Assembly: GCA_035493955.1 (NCBI GenBank)
Contig: DATJHI010000036.1
Span: 186,001 to 250,000 of the forward strand
Direction of reading: 5' to 3'
From: NCED01 sp035493955
Lineage (GTDB): Bacteria; Pseudomonadota; Alphaproteobacteria; Caulobacterales; Caulobacteraceae
Length of the DNA stretch: 64,000 bases
Of this stretch, positions 54,281-63,341 are shown piece after piece. A model generated the notes under the pieces. That model made no database searches. It was not told where the DNA came from and was given only the letters and a program-made list of their open reading frames with translations. A program made the position numbers and the translations under genes. Numbering within the stretch: the first letter of the stretch is position 1; every line of letters begins with the position of its first letter.

Positions 54281-55351
54281 ATGTCCCTGACCCCCGTCAC
54301 CGTCCTCACCGGTTACCTCGGCGCCGGCAAGACCACCCTCCTGAACCGGATCCTCACCGAGGATCACGGCAAGCGCTACGCGGTGATCGTCAACGAGTTC
54401 GGCGAGATCGGCATCGACAACGACCTGGTGGTCGACGCCGACGAGGAAGTGTTCGAGATGAACAACGGCTGTGTCTGCTGCACCATCCGCGGCGACCTGA
54501 TCCGGATCCTGGGCGGCCTGATGCGGCGCCAGAGCGCCAAGGGGGGGGGCGGGTTCGACGCCATCATCATCGAGACCACGGGCCTGGCTGATCCGGGGCC
54601 GGTGGTGCAGACCTTCTTCGTCGACGAGGACGTCAAGGCCAAGACCCGGCTGGACTCGGTGACCACCCTGGTCGACGCCAAGCACATCCTGTTGCGGCTG
54701 GCCGATTCCAAGGAGGCGCGCGAACAGGTCGCCTTCGCCGACCAGATCGTGCTGAATAAGACCGACCTGGTGACCGAAGCGGATCTGCGCGAGGTCGAGG
54801 TCCGGCTGAGACGCCTAAACCCCCTGGCGCCGATCCACCGGGCCACGAAGGCTGACGTGCCGCTGGACGTCATCCTGGGGCGGGGCGGGTTCGATCTCGA
54901 CCGCATCGTCGAGCTCGAGCCGGAATTCCTGAACCCGGCCCACGGCGAACCCGGTCACGTCCACGACGAGCATTGCGCGGACGACCACCACCATGACGAT
55001 CACCATTCCCACGGCCATGGACATGAGGGCGCCCACGGCCACGCCCATGAGGATCAGGACATCAAGGGCGTGTCCCTGAGTTCCGACCGGCCGCTGGACG
55101 GGAACAAGGTCACGCGGTGGCTGAACGACCTGCTCCAGGCCCAGGGCCCCGACATTCTGCGGGCAAAAGGAATCCTGGATGTGCAGGGCGAGGACAAGCG
55201 CCTGGTGTTCCAGGCCGTGCACATGATCCTCGACGGCGAACTCCAGCGTCCGTGGCGGGACGGAGAGCGACGCTATAGCCGCATGGTGTTCATCGGCCGC
55301 AATCTCGACGAAGCGGCCCTGCGCCAGGGCTTCGAGGCCTGCGCGGCGTAA
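54281..55351 (+). CDS. COG0523 GTPase (zinc chaperone, ZigA/ZNG1 type) with His-rich loop
   Basis: A 356-residue P-loop metallochaperone. GTPase motifs: Walker A GYLGAGKTT at 11-19, ETTG at 98-101, NKTD at 159-162. The metal motif CVCC is at 64-67. A His-rich segment at about 221-257 (HHHDDHHSHGHGH and similar) is a metal store or sensor. COG0523 proteins hand zinc to client enzymes during starvation, consistent with the Zur-type operator upstream. AAGG precedes ATG 54281. Confidence 0.92.
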   Translation: MSLTPVTVLTGYLGAGKTTLLNRILTEDHGKRYAVIVNEFGEIGIDNDLVVDADEEVFEMNNGCVCCTIRGDLIRILGGLMRRQSAKGGGGFDAIIIETTGLADPGPVVQTFFVDEDVKAKTRLDSVTTLVDAKHILLRLADSKEAREQVAFADQIVLNKTDLVTEADLREVEVRLRRLNPLAPIHRATKADVPLDVILGRGGFDLDRIVELEPEFLNPAHGEPGHVHDEHCADDHHHDDHHSHGHGHEGAHGHAHEDQDIKGVSLSSDRPLDGNKVTRWLNDLLQAQGPDILRAKGILDVQGEDKRLVFQAVHMILDGELQRPWRDGERRYSRMVFIGRNLDEAALRQGFEACAA

Positions 55352-55452
55352 GGGGTAGGGGGCCCCTCCGTCTCGTCGTTATCGCGCCGATCCACCTCCC
55401 CGTCGTCTTCGCGGCAGGGGAGGAGACTCCTTCTGCTTCCCTGCGCCCAAAC

Positions 55453-55485
55453 GAAAATCGCCCCGGAGCGTGAACTCCGGGGCGA
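55453..55485 (-). terminator. Rho-independent terminator after exbD
   Basis: TCGCCCCGGAG and CTCCGGGGCGA form an 11-base perfect stem (55458-55485) with a 6-base loop, followed on the minus strand by TTTTCGTTT. It terminates the ExbD gene. Confidence 0.85.
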
Positions 55486-55512
55486 CAAAATCTTCCAGAC
55501 CAGCCTAGCCGA

Positions 55513-55959
55513 TCAGAGGTCTTCGCTGATCAGGCCGACCTTGTAGAAGCCGTTCTGCTGCAGGGCGTTCACCACGGTCATGAAGTCCTCATAGAGCACT
55601 TCACGGTCGGCGCGGATCAGAACGGTCTGCTCCTTCGGCGGCTTGGTGGTGTCGAACCGCGACAGGGAATCGGTCAGGTCCGGGATAAGGCGGTCGAGGT
55701 TGGTGCTCGCCTTGTCGGAAAGCGCCAGCTGTCCACTCTTGTGGATGGAGATGAAGATCGGCTCTTTCGGCTTCGGCGCGTTCGGCGGGGGCGGAGTCGC
55801 GGGCGGCAGGTCCACCTTGATGGAAACGGTCGCCAGGGGCGCGGCCACCATGAAGATAATCAGCAGCACGAGCATCACGTCCACAAGCGGCGTGACATTC
55901 ATGTCGCTGGAATTGCCCAGATCGTACTTACCGCCGCCACCACCGACTTTGGCGCCCAT
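55513..55959 (-). CDS. exbD: Biopolymer transporter ExbD
   Basis: A 148-residue inner-membrane protein. The single helix with its essential Asp is MNVTPLVDVMLVLLIIFMV (VDVMLVLLI), then a Pro-rich spacer (PPATPPPPNAPKPKEP) and a periplasmic domain ending NALQQNGFYKVGLI. ExbD works with ExbB and TonB to energise outer-membrane receptors. No exbB or tonB lies beside it. Confidence 0.92.
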   Translation of the reverse strand: MGAKVGGGGGKYDLGNSSDMNVTPLVDVMLVLLIIFMVAAPLATVSIKVDLPPATPPPPNAPKPKEPIFISIHKSGQLALSDKASTNLDRLIPDLTDSLSRFDTTKPPKEQTVLIRADREVLYEDFMTVVNALQQNGFYKVGLISEDL

Positions 55960-56111
55960 GCAGAACTCTCCTCATCGAGCCACGCGGTCGCGCACTCGGT
56001 CGATCCCGTATAGTTCGGCCTTCGGGCCAGAGTCAAAGCCTGCAGCCACACAATGTCGAAACGGCGCCGCCCCGCTGGCCAAGGACGGGGCGCCCGCGCT
56101 ATGGCGGCGCC

Positions 56112-57077
56112 ATGACCTACGCCTTCGATGCCTATGTGGTCGCCGCCCTGTTCGCCCGAGAGGGCGCGGCCTTTGCGCTCAGCGACGGAACCATTCGGTT
56201 CGAGGACGGGACCACGGTCCAGGCCCATGAGGGGGCGGCGCTGACGGCGGTCCTCCACCCGTCGGGGGAGGGCGTGGTCACCGGCGGGGACGACGGCCTT
56301 CTGGTCTGGTCGCGGCCATCGGGGCGAACAGTCCTGGCCGACATCGGCGGAAAGTGGATCGACGCCCTGGACGCCAGCCCGGCCTCAGGCCTGATCGCCT
56401 TCGCCGGCGGGCGGGAACTGTTCGTGCGCGACGTCGCCGACCCCGGCTTCGAGCGACGCTGGCGTCACGAGCGCACGGTGGCGGCGGTGGCGTTCGACCC
56501 CAAGGGCAAGCGGCTGGCGGCGGCGACCTACGGCGGGGTGGCGCTCCGCTTCGCCCGCATCGCCGAACAGACGCCGACGATGCTGAAGTGGGCGGGATCG
56601 CACATCGGCCTGGCCTTCAGCCCGGACGGCCGCTTCCTGATGTCGGCCATGCAGGAAAACGACCTGCACGGCTGGCGACTGGCCGATTCCAAGAGCCTTC
56701 GGATGGGGGGCTATCCGTCGAAGGTCAGGAGCATGGCCTTCCTGAGCCGCGGGGCGTTGCTCGCCACTTCCGGGGCCTCCGGGGCGGTGGTGTGGCCCTT
56801 CGCCGGTTCGAACGGACCGATGGGCAAGGAAGCCGCTGAGATCGGCTTCGACCAGAGCGCCCTGGTGACGCGGGTGGCGGCTCAGGAGGCGGGGGGCAGG
56901 CTCTGCGCCGGGCTCAACGACGGCCGGGTGTGGGTCGCCGAGTTGCAGGGGCGCGGGCTGAATTTCATCAAGGCGGAGAAGGGCCCCCCGATCAGCGCCC
57001 TGGCGATCTCGGCGGACGGGACCCGGCTGGCCTGGGGCGACGAGGAAGGCGGCGCTGGGGTCGCAGGCCTGAGCTGA
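56112..57077 (+). CDS. WD40 repeat protein
   Basis: A 321-residue beta-propeller of about seven blades: ALTAVLHPSGEGVVTGGDDGL, VAAVAFDPKGKRLAAATYGG, GLAFSPDGRFLMSAMQ and ALAISADGTRLAWGDEEG are typical blades. No signal peptide; probably cytoplasmic. WD40 genes often neighbour COG0523 genes in Caulobacter relatives; here exbD intervenes. Function unknown. Confidence 0.82.
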   Translation: MTYAFDAYVVAALFAREGAAFALSDGTIRFEDGTTVQAHEGAALTAVLHPSGEGVVTGGDDGLLVWSRPSGRTVLADIGGKWIDALDASPASGLIAFAGGRELFVRDVADPGFERRWRHERTVAAVAFDPKGKRLAAATYGGVALRFARIAEQTPTMLKWAGSHIGLAFSPDGRFLMSAMQENDLHGWRLADSKSLRMGGYPSKVRSMAFLSRGALLATSGASGAVVWPFAGSNGPMGKEAAEIGFDQSALVTRVAAQEAGGRLCAGLNDGRVWVAELQGRGLNFIKAEKGPPISALAISADGTRLAWGDEEGGAGVAGLS

Positions 57078-57096
57078 GCCGTTTCCTTCCCTTGGC

Positions 57097-57110
57097 AATG
57101 ATGCATCATT
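57097..57110. promoter_or_regulatory. 14-base perfect palindrome upstream of mtgA
   Basis: AATGATGCATCATT lies between the WD40 stop and the mtgA start (37 bases before it). A perfect palindrome in a short promoter region suggests an operator for a dimeric regulator of mtgA. Regulator unknown. Confidence 0.45.
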
Positions 57111-57146
57111 AAAGCGCCCGAATCGAAGAAGGCGCGCGCCCTCCGG

Positions 57147-58061
57147 ATGAACGAAGAAGAGTTGCAGATAGCGCCCCAGCCGGTCGCGACGTCTGCGCCG
57201 CCGTCATCGGCGACGGCCGCCGCGCCCGTCCCGTCGGCGAGGCGGGTCCGTCCGGGCGTGCGCCCTGACCGCAAGCGCGGACGCTGGCTCAGGCGCCTCT
57301 TCATTGCGGCGCTGCTGCTCTTTGTGGTCGCGCCGATCTCATTGACCGCCGTCTATCGGTTCGTCCCGCCGCCTGCGACCTATCTGATGCTGCAACGGCT
57401 GGCCCAGGGCTACGGCCTGCACAAGCACTGGCGCCCGATCCGGGCGATTGCGCCCTCCCTCGGCCAGGCGGTGATCGCGGCCGAGGACGCCCAGTTCTGC
57501 CAGCATCACGGCTTCGATTTCGAGGCGATCCAGAAAGCGCTCGCCGCCAATGAGCGGCGGCCGAACCGCCTGCGCGGAGGATCGACCATCAGTCAGCAGA
57601 CGGCCAAGAACGTGTTCCTCTGGCCCGGCCGAGACTATGTCCGCAAGGGATTCGAGGCCTATTTCACCGTGCTGATCGAGGCGTTGTGGGGCAAGAAACG
57701 CATCCTCGAAGTCTACCTCAATGTGGTGGAATGGGGTCCCGGCATCTATGGGGCCGAAGCCGCGGCCGGGCGCTATTTCAACACCACGGCCGCCCGTCTC
57801 ACCCCGGCCCAGTCGGCGCGGCTGGCGGCGGTGCTGCCCAGTCCCCTGCGTTGGAAGCCGGTCCAGTCCGGGCCTTACGTCTCGCGGCGCAGCCAGCGGA
57901 TCGGCGCGGCCGCCGTCACCGTGCGCGAGGACGATCTGGCCGCCTGTGTCCGGCGGCTAAGCTGGCCTATTGGGCCGCCGCGTAGGCGGCGTCCTGCGGC
58001 GCCGGGGCCCAGGTCTCGGCCACGGCCTCAAGCAACAGTTTGGCCGAAACCGGCTTGGTGA
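57147..58061 (+). CDS. mtgA: Monofunctional peptidoglycan transglycosylase
   Basis: A GT51 enzyme polymerising lipid II. One membrane anchor at about residues 50-70, catalytic Glu113 in AAEDAQFCQHHGFD, and RGGSTISQQTAKNVFLW at 143-159. The frame continues to residue 304, overlapping the convergent kinase by 95 bases with a low-complexity Arg/Pro tail (from about residue 268). A stop in the +1 frame at 57958-57960 is where related proteins would end, so the tail may be a frameshift artefact. Confidence 0.92.
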   Translation: MNEEELQIAPQPVATSAPPSSATAAAPVPSARRVRPGVRPDRKRGRWLRRLFIAALLLFVVAPISLTAVYRFVPPPATYLMLQRLAQGYGLHKHWRPIRAIAPSLGQAVIAAEDAQFCQHHGFDFEAIQKALAANERRPNRLRGGSTISQQTAKNVFLWPGRDYVRKGFEAYFTVLIEALWGKKRILEVYLNVVEWGPGIYGAEAAAGRYFNTTAARLTPAQSARLAAVLPSPLRWKPVQSGPYVSRRSQRIGAAAVTVREDDLAACVRRLSWPIGPPRRRRPAAPGPRSRPRPQATVWPKPAW

Positions 58062-60027
58062 TGTGGCCGCCGGCGCCGGCTTCCCTCGAAGCGCGGATGT
58101 GTGCGGGCATGGCGTTGGCGGTCAGCGCCAGGATCGGCGTCCGGGCGGCCCCTTCGGCGCGTTCGCGAGCGCGGATGGCGCGGATGGCGGTCAGGCCGTC
58201 CATCACCGGCATCTGCATGTCCATCAGGATCAGGTCGAAGGCCTGGCTGGCGGCGGCTTCGACCGCTTCGGCCCCGTTGACGACGCTGACCAGCTCCACT
58301 CCCGTCTTGGCCAGGATCAACTCGATCACCATGCGGTTGGCTGGATGGTCCTCGGCCAGGAGAACCCGGCGGAGCGGCCGCTCCGCTTCGCCGGCGACGG
58401 ACGGGCGGGCGTCTTCGGCGAAGGTTGCGGGCAGCGGTTTCGGGTCTTCGGCGCGGTCGAGCGGCAAAGCCAGGACGAAGACCGAACCCAGACCAGGTTG
58501 CGAATAGGCGTTCAAGGTTCCGCCCATGTTCTCTGCCAGGGAGCGCGAGATGGCGAGGCCCAGGCCCGAGCCGCCGAAGCGGCGGGTGATGGAGCCGTCC
58601 GCCTGTTCGAACCGTTCGAACAACCGCCCGGCGGCCTCCGGCCCGAAGCCGATGCCGGTGTCCTCGACACTGAACCGTATGGAGCCGTCCTTCGGCCCGT
58701 CGGCCATGCGTTCGACGTCCAGGCGCACCATCCCCCGCTCGGTGAACTTCACCGCGTTGGACAGCAGGTTGGCGAGGATCTGGCGCAGCCGCACGCAATC
58801 GCCGATGAAGACCCCCTCGCACTCAGGGGCGATGTTCAGGGCGAACCCTACGCCGCGTTCTCGGGCCTTGGGCTCGAACAGGGCCGAGACGCCGCGCAGC
58901 ATATCGGCCAGATTGAACGGCTCGTTCTTGATTTCGAACCGCCCGGCTTCGATCCTCGACAGGTCGAGGATGTCGCTGAGCAGGCGTTCCAGGGTCTGGG
59001 CCGAGGTTTCGATCAACTCGACCATCTGGCGCTGGCCAGGCTCCAGCGGCGTGCGGGCCAGGGCGCCGGCGACGCCCATGACCCCATTGAGGGGCGTACG
59101 GATCTCATGGCTCATATTGGCCAGGAATTCGCTCTTGGCCCGGTTCGCCGCCTCGGCTGCTTCGCGGGCGTGGGCGACCGCGATCTGGTCATGCTTGCGC
59201 TGGGTCACGTTGCGCAGCACGCCGATGATCCGGTCAGGGGCGCCGTCGTCGTCGCGCAGGGTCTCGGCCACCGCATCGACCCAGGTTTCAGAGCCGTCGC
59301 GGCGATCGATGCGGTATTCGGTCCGGAAAGGACGACCCTTGTCGAGGTGCTCCTTCCAGGCGGCCTCGACCCGGGGCCGGTCTTCCGGATGGACGGCTAC
59401 GAACAGGTCCTCGGAGAAGGCCTTGAAGGAGGGCGGCTCGTCATAGATGGCCGAGACGGCGCCGGTGGCGAACAGGCGCTTCTCCTTGATCGACATCTCC
59501 CAGACCAGGCTTTCGGAGATCTCCAGCGCCAGGTTCAGGCGCTGCTCCGAGCGGCGCACCGCTTCGCGCGCCCGGCTGATGTCGCTGGTGTCGTAGCTCA
59601 GGATCACGATGCCGCCGATATCGCCTTCCGGCGTGGTCCATGGCGTCATCTCCAGCCGGTGGGAGCCGAAGTCCATGGGGCTCCTGTGCAAGATCACGTT
59701 GTCTTCGGAGCAGGTCTCCCCGGCCAGGCAGCGTTGGTGCAGGCTGGCCATGGCGTCGGTCCAGGGCAGGACCTCGTAGATCCTCCGGCCCAGCACCTCG
59801 GCTTCGCTCCGGCCGAGGCGCGTGCACCAACCGGGACTGACCTTGATGAAGCGCATGTCGAGGTCGAACATCGACAGGGCGATCGGCGGCAGGTTCAGGA
59901 AGGCGCCGAGCAGAGCCTGGGCGGCCACGCCGCCGCCGGCGGCTTGACGCGCCTGCGCCAGTTCCTCCCGGGTCTGGCGAAGCTCTGCCTCTAGTCTTTC
60001 GATCTCGGTCACTGGCTTGAGGTCCAC
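57967..60027 (-). CDS. Hybrid sensor histidine kinase/response regulator with PAS domains
   Basis: A 686-residue protein. A coiled-coil start leads to two PAS domains (about 38-150 and 160-275). Phospho-acceptor His307 is in NMSHEIRTPLNG, N-box Asn424 in LLSNAVKFTE, then DTGIGF and GSGLGLAIS. A receiver domain with Asp603 in LILMDMQMPVMDG ends it. No membrane segment, so a cytoplasmic sensor. GTG start. Confidence 0.95.
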   Translation of the reverse strand: MDLKPVTEIERLEAELRQTREELAQARQAAGGGVAAQALLGAFLNLPPIALSMFDLDMRFIKVSPGWCTRLGRSEAEVLGRRIYEVLPWTDAMASLHQRCLAGETCSEDNVILHRSPMDFGSHRLEMTPWTTPEGDIGGIVILSYDTSDISRAREAVRRSEQRLNLALEISESLVWEMSIKEKRLFATGAVSAIYDEPPSFKAFSEDLFVAVHPEDRPRVEAAWKEHLDKGRPFRTEYRIDRRDGSETWVDAVAETLRDDDGAPDRIIGVLRNVTQRKHDQIAVAHAREAAEAANRAKSEFLANMSHEIRTPLNGVMGVAGALARTPLEPGQRQMVELIETSAQTLERLLSDILDLSRIEAGRFEIKNEPFNLADMLRGVSALFEPKARERGVGFALNIAPECEGVFIGDCVRLRQILANLLSNAVKFTERGMVRLDVERMADGPKDGSIRFSVEDTGIGFGPEAAGRLFERFEQADGSITRRFGGSGLGLAISRSLAENMGGTLNAYSQPGLGSVFVLALPLDRAEDPKPLPATFAEDARPSVAGEAERPLRRVLLAEDHPANRMVIELILAKTGVELVSVVNGAEAVEAAASQAFDLILMDMQMPVMDGLTAIRAIRARERAEGAARTPILALTANAMPAHIRASREAGAGGHITKPVSAKLLLEAVAETWAPAPQDAAYAAAQ

Positions 60028-60111
60028 GCCGGTTTTTTATTTGGCGCGTATAGAGCGGCGCCGATATTAAATTTCGGTCACCTTGCCCGGCGAGGCCGCA
60101 CCGCTCGATTT

Positions 60112-61041
60112 TCAGGCGAGGCGGATCTCCCGCAGACGTTCCTGCAGATAATTGTCGGCGGTGATGGGGACGGGATATCGGTCGGGGACCCTGGCGGTGA
60201 CGCAGCCCGGAAGGGTCCTGATCAGGTAATCCGGCTCAAAATGCAGGAAGAAGGGCTTGGAATAGCGCGCCGTTCCGCGCCGCTCCGGGGCGGGATTGAC
60301 AACCCGGTGGGTGGTGGAGGGCAGGACGTGGTTGGTCAGGCGCTGCAGCATGTCGCCGATGTTGCAGACCACCGCGCCTGGCGGCGGCTGCACCGCCAGC
60401 CACTCGCCGTTGCGGTCGAGCAGCTCCAGCCCCGCTTCCTCGGCCCCCAGCAACAGGGTGATGACGTTGATGTCCTCGTGCGCGCCCGCCCGGACATGGG
60501 GGCTGTCGGCGGGGACGGGGGGATAGTGGAGCAGGCGCAGGATGCTGTTCCCCAGCCTGACCGGGGCCTCGAAGAAGTCGTCGGCGATACCCAGGTGGCG
60601 GGCGACGGCCCGCAGCAGACGTTTGCCGAGGTCGTCCAGGGCCCCGTAGAGGCCGCCGACATGGGGGCGGAAGCCCTCCACCTCGGTCGGCCACAGATTG
60701 TCCGGCATGCGGGCGCGATAGGGGTGGCCGGGGGGCAGCTCGCGGCCGGTATGCCAGAATTCCTTCAGGTCGTGCAGCGCTGCGCCCTTGGCGGTCTCGA
60801 CCCCGAAGGGGGTGTATCCCCGCTGCCCCGCTCCGCCTGGCGCGTGATAGCGGCGCTTGACCTCCTCGGGCAGGGCGAAGAAGGCCTTGGCGCAGGCGTC
60901 GGCGCCCTCGACCAAGACGGGGTCGAGGCCATGGTCGGCGACGATGGCGAAGCCGTACCGTTCGAACGCCGCGCCCAATTCGGCGGCGAAGCGGTCGAAG
61001 TCCCGATCGTAGAGCGACAGGGAGACGGGCTGGATCGACAC
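60112..61041 (-). CDS. 2OG-Fe(II) oxygenase, isopenicillin N synthase family
   Basis: A 309-residue oxygenase. The iron and 2-oxoglutarate sites are His/Asp in AHEDINVITLL, His in STTHRVVNP and Arg-x-Ser in RYSKPFF. FAIVADHGLDPVLV is the N-terminal DIOX_N segment. Start GTG 61041, preceded by GAGGAG. No antibiotic cluster is nearby; substrate unknown. Confidence 0.92.
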   Translation of the reverse strand: MSIQPVSLSLYDRDFDRFAAELGAAFERYGFAIVADHGLDPVLVEGADACAKAFFALPEEVKRRYHAPGGAGQRGYTPFGVETAKGAALHDLKEFWHTGRELPPGHPYRARMPDNLWPTEVEGFRPHVGGLYGALDDLGKRLLRAVARHLGIADDFFEAPVRLGNSILRLLHYPPVPADSPHVRAGAHEDINVITLLLGAEEAGLELLDRNGEWLAVQPPPGAVVCNIGDMLQRLTNHVLPSTTHRVVNPAPERRGTARYSKPFFLHFEPDYLIRTLPGCVTARVPDRYPVPITADNYLQERLREIRLA

Positions 61042-61152
61042 GGCGCTCGGCTCCTCGATTGACCGTGATGCGATAGCCTCGAGCGCCGCGAACGTCCACC
61101 GTCGGAGCCCCCTCCCCTCGACGCGGGCGGTCTCAAGCGCCATTAGAAGCGC

Positions 61153-62196
61153 ATGAAGTTCCTCGACCAGTGCAAGGTCTACATAAGGTCCGGCGCCGGC
61201 GGCGCCGGCGCCGTGTCGTTCCGACGCGAGAAATTCATCGAATATGGCGGGCCCGACGGCGGCGACGGCGGGCGCGGCGGCGACGTCTGGATCGAGGCGG
61301 TCGAGGGGCTGAACACCTTGATCGACTATCGCTACCAGCAACACTTCAAGGCCAAGACCGGCATGCACGGCATGGGCCGGCAGATGAACGGTCCGGCCGG
61401 CGAGGACGTGGTGCTGAAGGTCCCCGTCGGCACCCAGGTGCTGGAGGACGACCAGGAGACCATGATCGTCGACCTCGACCACGCCGGCATGCGCTATCGC
61501 TTGGCCAAGGGCGGCAACGGCGGCTTCGGCAACATCCATTTCAAGGGCCCGATCAACCAGGCCCCGCGCTTCGCCATGCCCGGCCAGGACGGGGAGGAAC
61601 GCTGGATCTGGCTCAGGCTGAAGCTGATCGCCGACGCGGGCCTGGTCGGCCTGCCCAATGCCGGCAAGTCCACCTTCCTGGCCGCCGCCTCGGCGGCGCG
61701 GCCCAAGATCGCCGACTATCCGTTCACCACCTTGACCCCCAACCTCGGGGTGGTCGACCTTTCGGCCGAGGAGCGCTTCGTCCTGGCCGACATCCCCGGC
61801 CTGATCGAGGGCGCGTCCGAGGGGATCGGCATCGGCACCCGTTTCCTCGGCCACGTGGAGCGTTGCGGGGCGCTGATCCACCTCGTCGACGGGACTCAGG
61901 AGGACGTGGGCGAGGCCTATCGCATCGTGCGCGAGGAGCTGAAGGCCTACGGCGCCGGCCTGGCCGAGAAGCCGGAGGTCCTGGCCCTGAACAAGATCGA
62001 CGCCCTCGATCCCGAGACCCGGGCGGTCAAGGCGGCCGAACTGGAGGCCGCCGCCGGCCGCAAGCCCATGATCGTCTCCGGGGTTTCCGGCGAGGGCGTG
62101 TCGGCCCTGCTGCGGGCCGCGCTGAAGGAAGTGCGTCGCTCCCGCGGGGAAAGCGACGAGGACGACGCGCCTTCGCAGGCGGAGTGGCGCCCATGA
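61153..62196 (+). CDS. obgE: GTPase ObgE/CgtA
   Basis: A 347-residue ribosome-associated GTPase. The glycine-rich Obg domain (GGDGGRGGDVWIEAVEGLNT) is followed by the G domain with GLPNAGKSTF, DIPGLIEGASEG and NKIDALD. In Caulobacter relatives it is essential for growth. Overlaps proB by 4 bases. Confidence 0.97.
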   Translation: MKFLDQCKVYIRSGAGGAGAVSFRREKFIEYGGPDGGDGGRGGDVWIEAVEGLNTLIDYRYQQHFKAKTGMHGMGRQMNGPAGEDVVLKVPVGTQVLEDDQETMIVDLDHAGMRYRLAKGGNGGFGNIHFKGPINQAPRFAMPGQDGEERWIWLRLKLIADAGLVGLPNAGKSTFLAAASAARPKIADYPFTTLTPNLGVVDLSAEERFVLADIPGLIEGASEGIGIGTRFLGHVERCGALIHLVDGTQEDVGEAYRIVREELKAYGAGLAEKPEVLALNKIDALDPETRAVKAAELEAAAGRKPMIVSGVSGEGVSALLRAALKEVRRSRGESDEDDAPSQAEWRP

Positions 62197-63341
62197 CCGC
62201 CGCATCAGGCCTGCTGACCAGGGCGCGGCGCGTGGTGGTCAAGGTCGGCTCGTCCCTGCTGGTCGACGGCCAGAGCGGCGCCGCCGACCGGGCCTGGCTG
62301 GCCGCCCTGGCCCGCGACGCGGCGCGGTTGAAGGCGCGGACCTGCGAGGTGCTGATCGTCTCGTCCGGTTCCGTGGCCCTTGGGCGCCGGCGCCTGGGCC
62401 TGGGCAGCCGCGCCCTGTCGCTGGAGGAGAAGCAGGCTGCCGCCGCCGCGGGACAGAGCCTGCTCATGCGCGCCTGGGAAGAGGCCTTCGAGCCCTATGG
62501 CGCTGCCGTCGCCCAGGTCCTGGTCACCCGCGACGACACCGAGATCCGCCGCCGCTGGCTCAACGCCCGCGCCACCATGGAGACCCTCCTGGGGCTCGGC
62601 GCCGTGCCGATCGTCAACGAGAACGACACCGTCGCCACCGAGGAGATCCGCTACGGGGACAACGACCGGCTGGCGGCGCGGGTGGCCCAGATGATCGGCG
62701 CCGACCTGCTGATCCTGCTCTCCGACATCGACGGTCTCTACACGGCCGATCCCCGCCGCGACCGGGGGGCGGTCCACATCCCGCTGGTTTCCGACATCAC
62801 CCCCGAGATCGAGGCCATGGGCGGCGGCCGCAACGAGGACGCCGGCATGGGCTCAGGGGGTATGGCCACCAAGCTCGCGGCCGCCCGCATCGCCCACGGA
62901 GCGGGGTGCGCCACCCTGATCACCCTCGGCCGCCGCTCCGACTCGGCGGCGGGGCCGCTGGAGGCGGTGGAGCAGGGCGCGCGCGCCACGGTGTTCGAGC
63001 CCCACGCCACCCCGGCGGCGGCCTACAAGCAATGGATCGGCGGAACCTTGGCCCCCCAGGGCGTGCTCACCGTCGATGCGGGGGCGGCTGCGGCCCTGCG
63101 CGCCGGCAAGTCGCTGCTGCCGGCCGGGGTGCGCGGCGTCGACGGCGGCTTCGGCAAGGGCGATGCGGTGACGGTGGTGGACGAGGCGGGACGCGAGATC
63201 GCCCGCGGGCTGGCGGCCTACGGCGCGGACGAGGCCCGCGCCATCCAGGGCCGGCGTTCCGACGCCATCGAGAAAATCTTGGGCTACGCCGGCCGCCCGG
63301 TGCTGATCCATCGCAACGACCTGGTGCTGGTTGCAGGCTAA
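62193..63341 (+). CDS. proB: Glutamate 5-kinase
   Basis: A 382-residue enzyme of proline synthesis: an amino-acid kinase domain (VVVKVGSSLL, IVSSGSVALG, VPIVNENDTVATEEI, FGDNDRL-like YGDNDRLAA) plus a C-terminal PUA domain from about residue 285. ATG 62193 overlaps the obgE stop (ATGA). Confidence 0.97.
   Translation: MTAASGLLTRARRVVVKVGSSLLVDGQSGAADRAWLAALARDAARLKARTCEVLIVSSGSVALGRRRLGLGSRALSLEEKQAAAAAGQSLLMRAWEEAFEPYGAAVAQVLVTRDDTEIRRRWLNARATMETLLGLGAVPIVNENDTVATEEIRYGDNDRLAARVAQMIGADLLILLSDIDGLYTADPRRDRGAVHIPLVSDITPEIEAMGGGRNEDAGMGSGGMATKLAAARIAHGAGCATLITLGRRSDSAAGPLEAVEQGARATVFEPHATPAAAYKQWIGGTLAPQGVLTVDAGAAAALRAGKSLLPAGVRGVDGGFGKGDAVTVVDEAGREIARGLAAYGADEARAIQGRRSDAIEKILGYAGRPVLIHRNDLVLVAG

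Noticed and set aside
54941..55056. His-rich repeat considered as a coding repeat or CRISPR-like array
   Set aside because: It is the in-frame metal-binding loop of the COG0523 protein, with no spacer pattern.
57970..59994. 674-residue open frame on the plus strand
   Set aside because: Exact antisense of the hybrid kinase; no start signal and no family similarity.
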